Origin: Kitasatospora herbaricolor
GTDB taxonomy: Bacteria > Actinomycetota > Actinomycetes > Streptomycetales > Streptomycetaceae
Direction: 5' to 3'
Assembly (NCBI RefSeq): GCF_030813695.1
Contig: NZ_JAUSVA010000002.1
Coordinates: forward strand, 7,215,501-7,279,500
Length of the DNA: 64,000 bases
This document shows, piece after piece, positions 1-7,650 of this stretch. Each line of letters begins with the position of its first letter. Position 1 is the stretch's first letter. The notes beneath the pieces are model-generated. The model searched no databases and was not told the DNA's origin. It saw nothing but the letters and a program-made list of their open reading frames with translations. The position numbers were made by a program, and so were the translations under genes.

Positions 1-425
1 TCGGGCAGCGCGTCGCAGACCGCGCCGACGGTCATCGCGTGGTCCTCGTCCTCGACCACGCAGGCCACCGCCTGCGTCTCGGCGAGGATCCAGCGGACCT
101 GCTCGGCGGCCGAGGTGGGGTAGACCGGGACGGAGATCGCGCCGACGGACCAGAGCGCGTAGTCGAACAGGGTCCACTCGTAGCGGGTGCGGGACATCAG
201 GGCGACCCGGTCGCCGTACCGCACGCCGCGGGTGAGCAGGCCCTTGGCGAGGGCGAGCACCTGGTCCCGGAAGTCGGCGGCGGTCACCTCGTGCCACTGC
301 TCGGAGCCGGCCGGGCGGCGGGCCAGCTGGATCAGTGCGGGGGTGCGTTCGGCGGTGTCGTAGAGCGAGTCGGCGAGTCCGCCGGAGGCGGTGGCGGGCG
401 CGGCGGTGCTGGTGGACTCGCGCAC
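1..425 (-). CDS. Long-chain acyl-CoA synthetase (AMP-forming), 5' part only
   Basis: The 141 visible codons begin with GTG at 425 behind a GGGGGG ribosome site and run off the left edge. The protein starts MRESTSTAAPATASGG and continues with segments typical of the N-terminal part of AMP-binding fatty acyl-CoA ligases: a GVRYGDRVALMSRTRYEW block, then WSVGAISVPVYPTSAAEQVRW. These enzymes activate fatty acids to acyl-AMP and then acyl-CoA in the cytoplasm. The P-loop and adenylation motifs lie beyond the window, so substrate and completeness cannot be judged. It is transcribed away from the cvn operon. Family assignment is firm; chain-length preference is unknown. Confidence 0.8.
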   Translation of the reverse strand, partial: MRESTSTAAPATASGGLADSLYDTAERTPALIQLARRPAGSEQWHEVTAADFRDQVLALAKGLLTRGVRYGDRVALMSRTRYEWTLFDYALWSVGAISVPVYPTSAAEQVRWILAETQAVACVVEDEDHAMTVGAVCDALP

Positions 426-793
426 GTTCCCCCCGATTTCCGTGACGGCTGCGCCTGCCGGGGCCCGAGCGGGCGTCCGGTGCGGCGGCGCTGTGGGACG
501 GGCAGGTGGGAGCGAAGGTATCGGATTGCCGTGTCACTGCCCAGGGCTGTAGCGGTCATGGGACGAGATCGGCACCTACCGGTGAGGAAAGTGCCTGTAC
601 GGGCGGCGACCGGGCGCGCCAAACGGACTTAGCGGATCATACGGACAACCGCCTGTCAACGACCGGTTCGACCCTCGAACGAATGGTCAGGGCGTAGTAG
701 GCTCTCGCAAATCCCGCGGCCGGGTCCTCCGGCGGCCCTGCCTGCCCGAAACCGATCCTTGTCCGCGCCTGGCATTTCCCGACCGAGGACCCC
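426..793. other. Divergent intergenic region (368 bp) upstream of cvnA
   Basis: No coding frame here looks real. The region should hold the promoters for the leftward acyl-CoA synthetase and the rightward cvn operon. A small inverted repeat, TTCGA-CCC-TCGAA, sits at 667-679, about 115 bp before cvnA; its role is unknown. I cannot place a convincing -35/-10 pair. Confidence 0.4.
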
Positions 794-3625
794 ATGCGTC
801 TGCGCAGCAGCTCGATCCGCGCGAAGGTCATCGCGCTGCTCATGGTGCCCATCGTCGCGCTCACGGCCCTGTGGGTCTACGCGACCCTGGTCACCACCGG
901 CGACGTGTGGACCCAGTTCGAGGTCAGCAGCAGCTACCGCAGCTTCGGCGTCACGGTGGACCAGTACGCGCACGACCTCCAGAACGAGCGCCGCACCGCC
1001 GTCCAGAAGCTCGCCGACCCGCGCTCGCAACCGGCCGCCGAGGCCTTCGACAAGGCCCGCGCCACCACCGACCGGGAGGCCCAGGCGCTGCGCGCCAAGG
1101 TCGGCACCGCCGAGGCCCGCAAGCTGGACGCGACCCAGCAGGCCCGCTTCCGCGAAGTCCTGGCGAGCTACGACCAGGTGGTCGCGGTCCGCGACCACAT
1201 CGAGCGCTCGATGGTCAGCTGGACGTACATCCTCGACCAGTACAGCGACCTGATCAAACCCACTTTCGCCTTCCGGTCGGCCTTCGTCAGCCGGCAGAGC
1301 GGTCAGCTGCCCCGCCAGGGCACCATCCTGATCGAGCTGGTCCGGGCCCGCGAGTACCTCGCGCAGGAGGACGCGGCGATGGGCGGCCTGAGCGCCTCCA
1401 CCGCGAAGATCAGCCCGCAGCAGTACCAGGCGGCGCTGGACGCCCTGCACAACCAGCGGGCCCTGTTCACCGTCTACATCGCCGAGCTGGAGACCGCCGA
1501 CCGCACCGACTACCTGGCCCTGCGCACCGGCGAGAACTGGTCCGCGCTGGAGCGCGCCGAACGGGACTTCACCAACGCCGCCGGCTACGACCGGGTCGCC
1601 GATGCCATCAACGGGGACGACTGGCACGCCGTCGCCGACCGCGCCCTGGGCGACCTCGACGCGATCAACGCCCGGCTGGCGGGCGGCATCGACGCCCGCG
1701 CCGACTCCTACGCCATGGGCCTGCTCTGGCGGGGCGGCATCGCAGGCGCGATCGGCCTGGCCGCGATCGTGCTCTCCATCGTGATCTCCTACCGGATCGG
1801 CCGCGGCATGGCCCGGGAGATGATCGGCCTGCGCAACGCCGCCCAGGAGCTGGCCGCCAACCGGCTGCCCTCGGTGATGCTGCGGCTGCGCCGCGGCGAG
1901 CCCGTCGACATCGCCGCCGAGACCCCCGAGCTGCAGTTCGGCCCGGCCGAGGCCGGCCAGGTCGGCCGGGCGATCAACGCCGTGCAGCGGGCCGCCGTCG
2001 AAGCGGCCGTCGAGCAGGCCGAACTGCGCCGCGGCGTCTCCGCGGTCTTCGTGAACCTGGCCCGCCGCAGCCAGGTGCTGCTGCACCGCCAGCTCACCCT
2101 CCTGGACACCATGGAGCGCCGCACCGAGGACCCGGCCGAGCTGGAGGACCTCTTCCGCCTCGACCACCTCACCACCCGCATGCGCCGGCACGCCGAGGGC
2201 CTGATCATCCTCTCCGGCGGCTCGCCGGGCCGTGCCTGGCGCAAGCCGGTCCGGATGGTCGACGTGGTCCGCGCCGCCGTCGGCGAGGTCGAGGACTACG
2301 CCCGGGTGATCGTCCGGCCGTTCCCGGGCACCGGGCTGCTCGGCAGCGCTGTCGCCGACGTCACCCACCTGATCGCCGAACTGGTCGAGAACGCGGCGGT
2401 GTTCTCGCCGCCGCAGACCCAGGTCACGGTGCAGGGCGAGGTGGTCGCCCACGGCTTCGCGCTGGAGATCGACGACCGCGGCCTCGGCCTCAGCAGCCAG
2501 GCCCTCGCCGACATCAACCAGCGGCTCTCCGTGGAGCAGGAGTTCGACCTCGCGGACACCGACCGGCTGGGCCTCTTCGTGGTCAGCCGGCTGGCTCGCC
2601 GGCACGGCATCCGGGTGCACCTGCGGCCCTCGCCGTACGGCGGCACCACGGCCGTGGTGCTGATCCCGCGCGAACTGCTGGCCGAGGCGCCGGACGTGAT
2701 GTCGGAGCAGCCGGCGGCCCCCGCGCCCGTCCAGGCCAGGACCGCGCCCGCCGCCGGTGCCCGGCGCGGCCAGCGCGAACTGGTCGCGGTGCCCGCCCTG
2801 GCCGAGACCGGCCCGCACGGGCGCCACGCCGGCCCGGACTCCCCCGCCGAGGAGCCCGACGAGCTCGCCGGGCGCCGGGGCGGCCCCCGCCCGTCGGTGG
2901 CCGAGCCCGCCCGTGAGCCGGGCGGCCTGCCGCGCCGCCGCGCCGGGGGTCCCGTCCTGGTGCCCGCGCCCGCCGCCGACGGCACGGGCCGCGGCCGGCA
3001 CCGGCGCGACGAGGGCCCGCAGGGCTCGGACCCGGAGAGCGGGCCGGCACCATCGGCGCCCGCGGCCGGAACGCCGGGCGCCGGACAGCAGGGCGCCGTA
3101 CTGCCCGGGAGCCCGCTGCCGGGCGGCGGGCTGCTGCCCCGGCGGGTCCGTCAGGCGAACCTGGCCCCGCAGCTGAAGGAGGCCGCCCAGGCCCGGGCCG
3201 CGGCCGCGCCCGGTGCCGCGCCGGCCGAGCCCGCCCGCGAGCGTTCGCCCGAGGAGGCCCGGGCCACCTTCGCCTCCTTCCAGCGCGGGTTCACCCGTGG
3301 CCGGGGCGACCGGGCCAGGCCCGGGTCGCTGACCGCGGTGCCGTCCCCCGCCGCGCCGCCGGCCCCGGTGGCGCCCTCGCCGGCGAGTCCCGCGCTCTTC
3401 GACCCCTGGGCCGGGTCGAACCGCCGGGCCCTCACCCCGGGCCACCGTCCGGCGGCGCTGCCCGCCGCTCCGGCCGGCCCGGCGGCCCTCACCGGGCGAC
3501 GCCCGGGAGTCCCCGCTTCGCCCGTCCCGCCCGTGGCTTCTGCACCACCCGCTTCACCCTCGCCCTCACCATCACCATCCGCATCATCCGCACCACCCGC
3601 TCCAGCGGAAGGAACTGATTCATGA
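794..3625 (+). CDS. cvnA: Conservon sensor CvnA: nitrate/nitrite-sensing-domain histidine-kinase-like protein
   Basis: The 943-residue membrane protein is the sensor member of a cvn system. A first membrane segment lies at about residues 12-33 and a second at about 306-332; the NIT-type sensing domain lies outside the cell between them. A HAMP-like stretch follows. A kinase-type region then carries an H-box-like DHLTTRMRRHAEG (about 455-468), an N-box HLIAELVENAAVFS near 525 and a G-box DDRGLGLS near 560, so ATP binding looks intact. Whether it phosphorylates anything is not shown by sequence. Residues from about 630 to the end are a Pro/Ala/Arg-rich, probably disordered tail. ATG at 794 is the start; the stop overlaps cvnB in an ATGA. 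Confidence 0.9.
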   Translation: MRLRSSSIRAKVIALLMVPIVALTALWVYATLVTTGDVWTQFEVSSSYRSFGVTVDQYAHDLQNERRTAVQKLADPRSQPAAEAFDKARATTDREAQALRAKVGTAEARKLDATQQARFREVLASYDQVVAVRDHIERSMVSWTYILDQYSDLIKPTFAFRSAFVSRQSGQLPRQGTILIELVRAREYLAQEDAAMGGLSASTAKISPQQYQAALDALHNQRALFTVYIAELETADRTDYLALRTGENWSALERAERDFTNAAGYDRVADAINGDDWHAVADRALGDLDAINARLAGGIDARADSYAMGLLWRGGIAGAIGLAAIVLSIVISYRIGRGMAREMIGLRNAAQELAANRLPSVMLRLRRGEPVDIAAETPELQFGPAEAGQVGRAINAVQRAAVEAAVEQAELRRGVSAVFVNLARRSQVLLHRQLTLLDTMERRTEDPAELEDLFRLDHLTTRMRRHAEGLIILSGGSPGRAWRKPVRMVDVVRAAVGEVEDYARVIVRPFPGTGLLGSAVADVTHLIAELVENAAVFSPPQTQVTVQGEVVAHGFALEIDDRGLGLSSQALADINQRLSVEQEFDLADTDRLGLFVVSRLARRHGIRVHLRPSPYGGTTAVVLIPRELLAEAPDVMSEQPAAPAPVQARTAPAAGARRGQRELVAVPALAETGPHGRHAGPDSPAEEPDELAGRRGGPRPSVAEPAREPGGLPRRRAGGPVLVPAPAADGTGRGRHRRDEGPQGSDPESGPAPSAPAAGTPGAGQQGAVLPGSPLPGGGLLPRRVRQANLAPQLKEAAQARAAAAPGAAPAEPARERSPEEARATFASFQRGFTRGRGDRARPGSLTAVPSPAAPPAPVAPSPASPALFDPWAGSNRRALTPGHRPAALPAAPAGPAALTGRRPGVPASPVPPVASAPPASPSPSPSPSASSAPPAPAEGTDS

Positions 3626-4035
3626 CCAGTACGACGCAGCCGTCCGGGGACCTCAACTGGCTCCTGGACGACCTCGTGGGACGGGTCGCGGCCCTGCGGC
3701 ACGGCGTGATCCTCTCCAGCGACGGCCTGGCCACCGGCGCCTCCAGCGGTCTCGGCCGCGAGGACGCCGAGCACCTGGCCGCGGTCGCCGCGGGCTTCCA
3801 CAGCCTGGCGAAGGGCGCCGGCCGGCACTTCCAGGTCGGCGGGGTCCGCCAGACCATGGTCGAGCTCGACGAGGCCTTCCTCTTCATCACCGCCGCCGGC
3901 GACGGCAGCTGCCTCGCCGTGCTCAGCGAGGCCGAGGCCGACATCGGCCTGATCGCCTACGAGATGGCCCTGCTGGTCAAGCGGGTCGGCGAGCACCTGG
4001 CCGCCGAGCCCCGTACCGCGCCGCCCGGGAGATGA
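3622..4035 (+). CDS. cvnB: Roadblock/LC7 protein CvnB
   Basis: The 137-residue protein has the roadblock/LC7 fold signature (DLNWLLDDLVGRVAALRHGVILSSDGL near the start, then a long helix and the IGLIAYEMALLVKRVGEHL end). In conservons CvnB sits in a membrane-associated complex with CvnA, CvnC and the small GTPase CvnD, probably as a scaffold or GTPase-activity modulator; this is family knowledge. It overlaps cvnA and cvnC by 4 bp at both ends, so translation is probably coupled across the operon. Confidence 0.92.
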   Translation: MTSTTQPSGDLNWLLDDLVGRVAALRHGVILSSDGLATGASSGLGREDAEHLAAVAAGFHSLAKGAGRHFQVGGVRQTMVELDEAFLFITAAGDGSCLAVLSEAEADIGLIAYEMALLVKRVGEHLAAEPRTAPPGR

Positions 4036-4484
4036 CCGAAGCGATGACCGAGGGGACGGGCCAGGAGCCCGAGGAGGACGCGACCGCGCCGCGCCCGGCC
4101 GCGGACGTGCAGTGGTACGACGACGACGCCGGGCCGATGGTCCGGCTCTTCTCGATGACCAAGGGACGGGCCCGGCCCACCGAGGAGGGTCTCTTCGACC
4201 TGATCTCGATGATCGCCGCCACCGACCGGGCCGAGGACGCCGACGGCGAGGACGAGGCCGCCCTCGACCTGGAGCACCGCTCCATTCTCACCTGGTGCCG
4301 GCGCGAGCCGCTCACCGTCGCCGAACTGGGCTCGTACACCGACCTGCCGGTCAGCGTGGTGCGGGTGCTGCTCGGCGACCTGTACGACGCCGAGCTGATC
4401 ACCGTCACCCGTCCCGTCCCGCTCGCCCAACTGCCGGACGAGCGCCTGCTCCGAGATGTGATCAATGGACTCCGTGCGCTCTGA
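4032..4484 (+). CDS. cvnC: DUF742 protein CvnC
   Basis: This 150-residue protein is of the DUF742 family. The N-terminal half is acidic and includes PMVRLFSMTKGRARP. The C-terminal half (about 80-150) is a winged-helix-like segment, with LTVAELGSYTDLPVSVVRVLLGDLYDAELITV followed by the characteristic end LLRDVINGLRAL. It is the third member of the conservon; members of the family are thought to bind the partner proteins rather than DNA, but no direct function is visible. It overlaps cvnB by 4 bp and cvnD by 20 bp. Confidence 0.92.
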   Translation: MTEAMTEGTGQEPEEDATAPRPAADVQWYDDDAGPMVRLFSMTKGRARPTEEGLFDLISMIAATDRAEDADGEDEAALDLEHRSILTWCRREPLTVAELGSYTDLPVSVVRVLLGDLYDAELITVTRPVPLAQLPDERLLRDVINGLRAL

Positions 4485-5082
4485 CCCCGCCACCTCCCGA
4501 GGGCAGTGGCCCGGCGGCCCGGCCGTCGCCCTCAAGATCCTGGTCGCGGGGGGCTTCGGCGCGGGCAAGACCACCCTGGTCGGGGCGGTCAGCCAGATCC
4601 GCCCGCTGCGCACCGAGGAGCAGATCAGCGAACTCAGCCGGCCCATCGACGACACCTCGGGGGTCGAGGCGAAGCGGACCACCACGGTGGCGATGGACTT
4701 CGGCCGGATCGACCTGCGCGAGGGCCTGGCGCTCTACCTGTTCGGCACCCCGGGCCAGGACCGGTTCTGGTTCGTCTGGGACGAGCTCGCCCGGGGCGCG
4801 CTCGGCGCGGTGGTGCTCGCCGACACCCGCCGGCTGGCCGACTGCTTCCCCTCGGTGGACTTCTTCGAGCAGCGTGGCATCCCCTTCCTGGTCGCCGTCA
4901 ACTGCTTCGAGGGCACCGAGGTCTTCGCCCCCGAGGACGTCCGGGCGGCGCTCGACCTCGACCCGGGCGTACCGGTGCTGCTCTGCGACGCGCGCAGCCG
5001 CGAGGACGGCAAGAAGCTGCTGATCGCCCTGGTCGAGCACGCCGCCGACCGGCGCGCCGGGGCGGTCGTCCCGTCCGGATGA
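4465..5082 (+). CDS. cvnD: Ras-like GTP/ATP-binding protein CvnD
   Basis: The 205-residue nucleotide-binding protein closes the conservon. The P-loop GGFGAGKTT lies near residues 32-40, the switch/Walker-B-like DLREGLALYLFGTPGQDRF near 88-106 carries the GTPGQ motif of this family, and VAVNCF near 146-151 stands in place of a canonical NKxD. It resembles the eukaryote-like MglA/CvnD branch of small GTPases. The start ATG lies within the 3' end of cvnC, giving translational coupling. The reading frame ends at the first copy of a 21-bp repeat. Confidence 0.92.
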   Translation: MDSVRSDPATSRGQWPGGPAVALKILVAGGFGAGKTTLVGAVSQIRPLRTEEQISELSRPIDDTSGVEAKRTTTVAMDFGRIDLREGLALYLFGTPGQDRFWFVWDELARGALGAVVLADTRRLADCFPSVDFFEQRGIPFLVAVNCFEGTEVFAPEDVRAALDLDPGVPVLLCDARSREDGKKLLIALVEHAADRRAGAVVPSG

Positions 5083-5118
5083 CGGACGGCGAGGCGCTCG
5101 TCCCGTCCGGATGACGGA
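5066..5118 (+). repeat. 21-bp direct repeat spanning the cvnD stop codon
   Basis: The 21-base sequence at 5066-5086 recurs without a mismatch at 5098-5118, 32 bp downstream. Both copies contain CCGTCCGGATGACGGA, so the cvnD stop codon (in GATGACG) is also duplicated. Because the offset is not a multiple of three, the second copy is out of frame with the first. It looks like a small local duplication. Confidence 0.7.
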
Positions 5119-5122
5119 CCCC

Positions 5123-5152
5123 GGGGCCCGGCGGGTTGCCCTGCCGGGCCCC
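5123..5152 (+). terminator. Hairpin terminator after cvnD
   Basis: Arms GGGGCCCGGC (5123-5132) and GCCGGGCCCC (5143-5152) pair perfectly over 10 bp with a 10-base loop. No T-run follows, as is common in this group. Confidence 0.6.
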
Positions 5153-5256
5153 CGCGTGGAAGGCTCTGTACGGAAGGTTCCGCCCGCGGTGCGTGCGGCG
5201 GGGCCCGCCCGGCGCCGCGACGGCGCCCGGCCGGCGACTCGGGGGAGGGCAGCACG

Positions 5257-5364
5257 ATGACCGTACAGCGCTCCCGTCCGACCGTGTCCGCCCCGGTCAC
5301 CCCCGCGCTGACCGTCCGCCGGTACATCGACCTCGCGCTGATCTGCAGCGCCTGCTGTCTGTAA
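5257..5364 (+). CDS. Cys-rich leader peptide 1, upstream of sulfur-source binding protein
   Basis: A 35-residue peptide begins at ATG 5257 behind a GGGGGAGGG ribosome site and ends VRRYIDLALICSACCL. The RRxxDL...SA.C ending matches the short 'putative leader peptides' found upstream of sulfur-assimilation genes in many actinomycetes. Three Cys codons lie within the last six sense codons, so Cys-tRNA shortage would stall ribosomes just before the stop at 5362. The gene for a lipoprotein binding protein starts 217 nt later. A role in Cys-dependent control of that gene is inferred, not shown. Confidence 0.75.
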   Translation: MTVQRSRPTVSAPVTPALTVRRYIDLALICSACCL

Positions 5365-5373
5365 CCACCTCTC
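5363..5373 (+). promoter_or_regulatory. Anti-Shine-Dalgarno-like element behind leader 1
   Basis: AACCACCTCTC overlaps the leader stop codon. The same site behind leader 2 (8766-8776) reads AACCACCTTTC, 10 of 11 identical. The sequence resembles the 3' end of 16S rRNA (CACCUCCUUUC) and could pair with purine-rich ribosome sites. Its position directly behind the stop suits an element that a stalled ribosome would cover. Confidence 0.45.
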
Positions 5374-5581
5374 GTCCCGCCCGGAGCGGACCCGAGCGGC
5401 CTTCGCCGCCGGGGCTCCGGCGCCCGGTCACGCCCGGATCCCGGCGCGTGCCGCCTCCTGACGATCAGTCGACATCCTTCCACGCCCGTGCCGGTGCGCC
5501 CGGTCCGAGGAGCGGCTCCCCCCCTGCGCGGGCCGCCGCCCGGCCGTGCCCGCCGTCGCCCCGGTTCCCGCGGAGACCCCT

Positions 5582-6586
5582 GTGAAGTTCGCCCGTCCCG
5601 TCCTGGCCGCCACCGCCCTGCTGGCCGCCACCGCCTGCGGCGGCAACGCCGAGGCGGGCCCGGCGACCGCCGCCGGCTCCGCCGTCGAACTGCGCCTCCC
5701 TGAGCCCGGCAACTCCGGGGTACTGGCCGTCGCCAAGAAGGACGGCTCGCTCGACCGGGCACTGGCCGCCGTGCACGCCAAGGTCGCCTGGAGCGCCGCG
5801 CCGGCCGGCTTCGCCGAGGCCGCCGACGCGCTCAACTCCGGCCGGCTGGACGCCGCGCAGGGCAGCATCAGCACCGGGCTGCTCCCGCTCGCCGGGAAGC
5901 CCGGGTTCGAGCTCTTCGGCGCCGCGCAGCCCGACCCGATCGGCGAGGGCATCCTGGTGAAGAACAACTCGGGCATCAAGTCCGTGAAGGACCTGGCCGG
6001 CCGCAAGGTCGCGGTCGACGCAGGCGGCACCGGGGAGTACCTGCTGCTCCAGGCGCTGGCCAAGTACAAGGTGCCGGCCGAGCAGGTGCAGCGGGTGCGG
6101 CTGAGCCCGGACCAGGCCCGCAGCCAGTTCTCGATCGGCGAGGTGGACGCCTGGGCCGCCACCGGCGAGTCGGTGGTCACCGAACTCGCCCACGCCAGCG
6201 CCTACCTGGTGGCCAGCGGCTTCGGTGCCGGTTCGGACAACTACCGGGTGTGGGCGGTCCGCAGCGAGCTGGCCCGGCAGCACCCGGAGGTGGTCCGGGC
6301 GCTCTACGACTACCTGCACGAGGCGGACGGCAAGGCCCAGCGGGATCCGGCCGCCTACCTGAACGTCTTCACCAGCAGCGGGCCCGAGGCGGTGTCCGGG
6401 CGGGCCAAGGAGGTCCGGGTCGACGTCGGCCGCGCCGTCGCCCCGCTCGGGCCCATCCAGGAGGCGGACGCCGTCCGGCTGGAGAGGGTCGCGCAGCTCT
6501 TCGCGGCGCAGCACGTCACCCCCTCGGTGGTCGACGTCCGCTCCCATCTGCTGGACGTGAACAGCCTTGCGGGGAGCGCCCGGTGA
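5582..6586 (+). CDS. Orphan lipoprotein substrate-binding protein, sulfonate/taurine type
   Basis: The 334-residue product starts at GTG 5582, which gives the lipoprotein signal KFARPVLAATALLAATACGG with a lipobox Cys near residue 18. The mature part is a two-lobe SsuA/NMT1-like periplasmic-type binding protein (DLAGRKVAVDAGGTGEYLL in lobe two; a VDAWAATGESVV hinge block). It would capture an organosulfur compound outside the membrane. It is clearly paralogous to the protein at 9918-10940: both share PGNSG, KKDGSLDRALAAVHAKVAW and GEGILVKN. No permease or ATPase gene is adjacent, so it may feed the transporter at 10937-12567. It lies behind leader 1. Confidence 0.85.
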   Translation: MKFARPVLAATALLAATACGGNAEAGPATAAGSAVELRLPEPGNSGVLAVAKKDGSLDRALAAVHAKVAWSAAPAGFAEAADALNSGRLDAAQGSISTGLLPLAGKPGFELFGAAQPDPIGEGILVKNNSGIKSVKDLAGRKVAVDAGGTGEYLLLQALAKYKVPAEQVQRVRLSPDQARSQFSIGEVDAWAATGESVVTELAHASAYLVASGFGAGSDNYRVWAVRSELARQHPEVVRALYDYLHEADGKAQRDPAAYLNVFTSSGPEAVSGRAKEVRVDVGRAVAPLGPIQEADAVRLERVAQLFAAQHVTPSVVDVRSHLLDVNSLAGSAR

Positions 6587-6603
6587 CCGTCTCGACGATG
6601 GGC

Positions 6604-6643
6604 CCGACGGACGGCCCGGAGACCGGGACGGAGGGTCCGTCGG
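6604..6643 (+). terminator. Hairpin behind the orphan binding protein
   Basis: CCGACGGAC (6604-6612) pairs with GTCCGTCGG (6635-6643); the loop itself can form a CCCGG/CCGGG hairpin. No T-run. The position 17 bp after the stop codon fits a terminator. Confidence 0.45.
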
Positions 6644-6687
6644 TACCGGTGCGGCGCAATCGTCCGTTCATCTGGTTGAATAGGGGC

Positions 6688-6816
6688 ATGAACTCCGTCG
6701 TGGACAGCAGCCGAGGTCGCTTCGACCTTGAGCCGTTCTGGCCGTCCCGGCAGCCGCACCTGTTCGACCAGACGTGTCCGGGCTCGCCCAGCGCGTCCCG
6801 GCTCTCCGCCCGCTGA
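6688..6816 (+). CDS. Possible small upstream ORF (42 codons) before the winged-helix gene
   Basis: ATG 6688 to TGA 6816 would give a 42-residue peptide rich in Ser, Arg and Pro with FDLEPFWPSRQPHLFDQTC in the middle. It has no clear ribosome site, only AGGGG immediately before the ATG. It ends 82 bp before the winged-helix gene. It could be an upstream ORF controlling that gene or a chance frame. It does not share the Cys-Cys ending of the three leader peptides in this window. Confidence 0.25.
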   Translation: MNSVVDSSRGRFDLEPFWPSRQPHLFDQTCPGSPSASRLSAR

Positions 6817-6898
6817 CCTCAGGTCCAGCCAGGCAGCACGCCCCGGTCGACGCGCAGACGACATCCCACCGTCAGTCACGCGCGAAAGTAGCGGCACC

Positions 6899-7594
6899 AT
6901 GTCTTCTTCCTCCACGGCCACCCTCTCCGTCCCCTCCGCGACCCCGCACCTGCGCGCGGTCCGCGCCGTCCAGCCCCCGGCCGCCGAGCGGTGGCACCCC
7001 GCCGCGGCCCAGCAGCACGGCCCGCAGCACGTCGTTCCGCAGCCGCCGCCGCAGGGCCTGCTGACCGCCCTGCCCGAGGGCGCCACGGTCGTCGCCACCG
7101 TCCCGCAGTCCGCGCTGCCGCAGGGCCTGCTGGCCCAGTACGGCGTGCAGTTCGGTGCGGCCGGCAGCCACCCGATGGTCGGCTACCTGGTGCTCGTCCC
7201 GGCCGAGGCCGCGCAGGCCCCCGGTCTGCCGCCGGCCGGCGCACCGGCGCCGGCGGCCGCCCTCGTCCCCGCGCCGGCCGAGGCGCCGCGCCCGGCCAGG
7301 CCGGCCGGGCAGGGCATCACCGTCGACGTCGAGCGCCGCAACGCCTACGTGGACGGCAAGCTGCTCGACCTCACCTACCTGGAGTTCGAGCTGCTGGCGC
7401 ACCTCACCGACCACCCCCAGCGGGTGCACACCCGCGACCACCTGGTCTCCGCCGTCTGGGGCTACGGCCACGTCGGTGACGGCCGGACGGTGGACGTGCA
7501 CGTCGCCCGGCTGCGCCGCAAGCTGGGCCCCGCCTACCGCGACAGCATCGTGACGGTCCGCCGGGTGGGCTACAAGTACACGCCGGCGGCGTAG
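6899..7594 (+). CDS. Winged-helix (OmpR/PhoB DNA-binding domain) regulator without receiver
   Basis: The 231-residue protein has a C-terminal Trans_reg_C domain at about 140-231 (LDLTYLEFELLAHLTDHPQRVHTRDHL, then TVDVHVARLRRKLG and VRRVGYKYTPA). The N-terminal 140 residues are Ala/Pro/Gln-rich and lack a response-regulator receiver fold, so there is no phosphoacceptor Asp. It therefore probably senses its signal by other means or acts constitutively. ATG 6899 follows a weak GAAAG. It lies between the two sulfur-linked binding-protein genes, which makes a role in sulfur control possible but unproven. Transcription converges on the IclR gene. Confidence 0.8.
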   Translation: MSSSSTATLSVPSATPHLRAVRAVQPPAAERWHPAAAQQHGPQHVVPQPPPQGLLTALPEGATVVATVPQSALPQGLLAQYGVQFGAAGSHPMVGYLVLVPAEAAQAPGLPPAGAPAPAAALVPAPAEAPRPARPAGQGITVDVERRNAYVDGKLLDLTYLEFELLAHLTDHPQRVHTRDHLVSAVWGYGHVGDGRTVDVHVARLRRKLGPAYRDSIVTVRRVGYKYTPAA

Positions 7595-7606
7595 TTCCGC
7601 GACCGC

Positions 7607-7650
7607 GAGCGGGTTGGCCCCGCCCCTCCGGGGGTGGGGTCAACCCGCTC
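7607..7650. terminator. Bidirectional terminator between winged-helix and IclR genes
   Basis: A long inverted repeat runs from GAGCGGGTTG (7607-7616) to CAACCCGCTC (7641-7650), extended inwards by CCCC/GGGG pairing around a TCCGG loop. It serves the convergent genes on both sides and overlaps the last codons of the IclR gene. Confidence 0.75.

Noticed and set aside
656..3445. 929-codon open frame opposite cvnA
   Set aside because: It is the complement of a well-conserved sensor gene and has Gly/Arg-rich composition without any family motif; long antisense frames are expected at this GC content.
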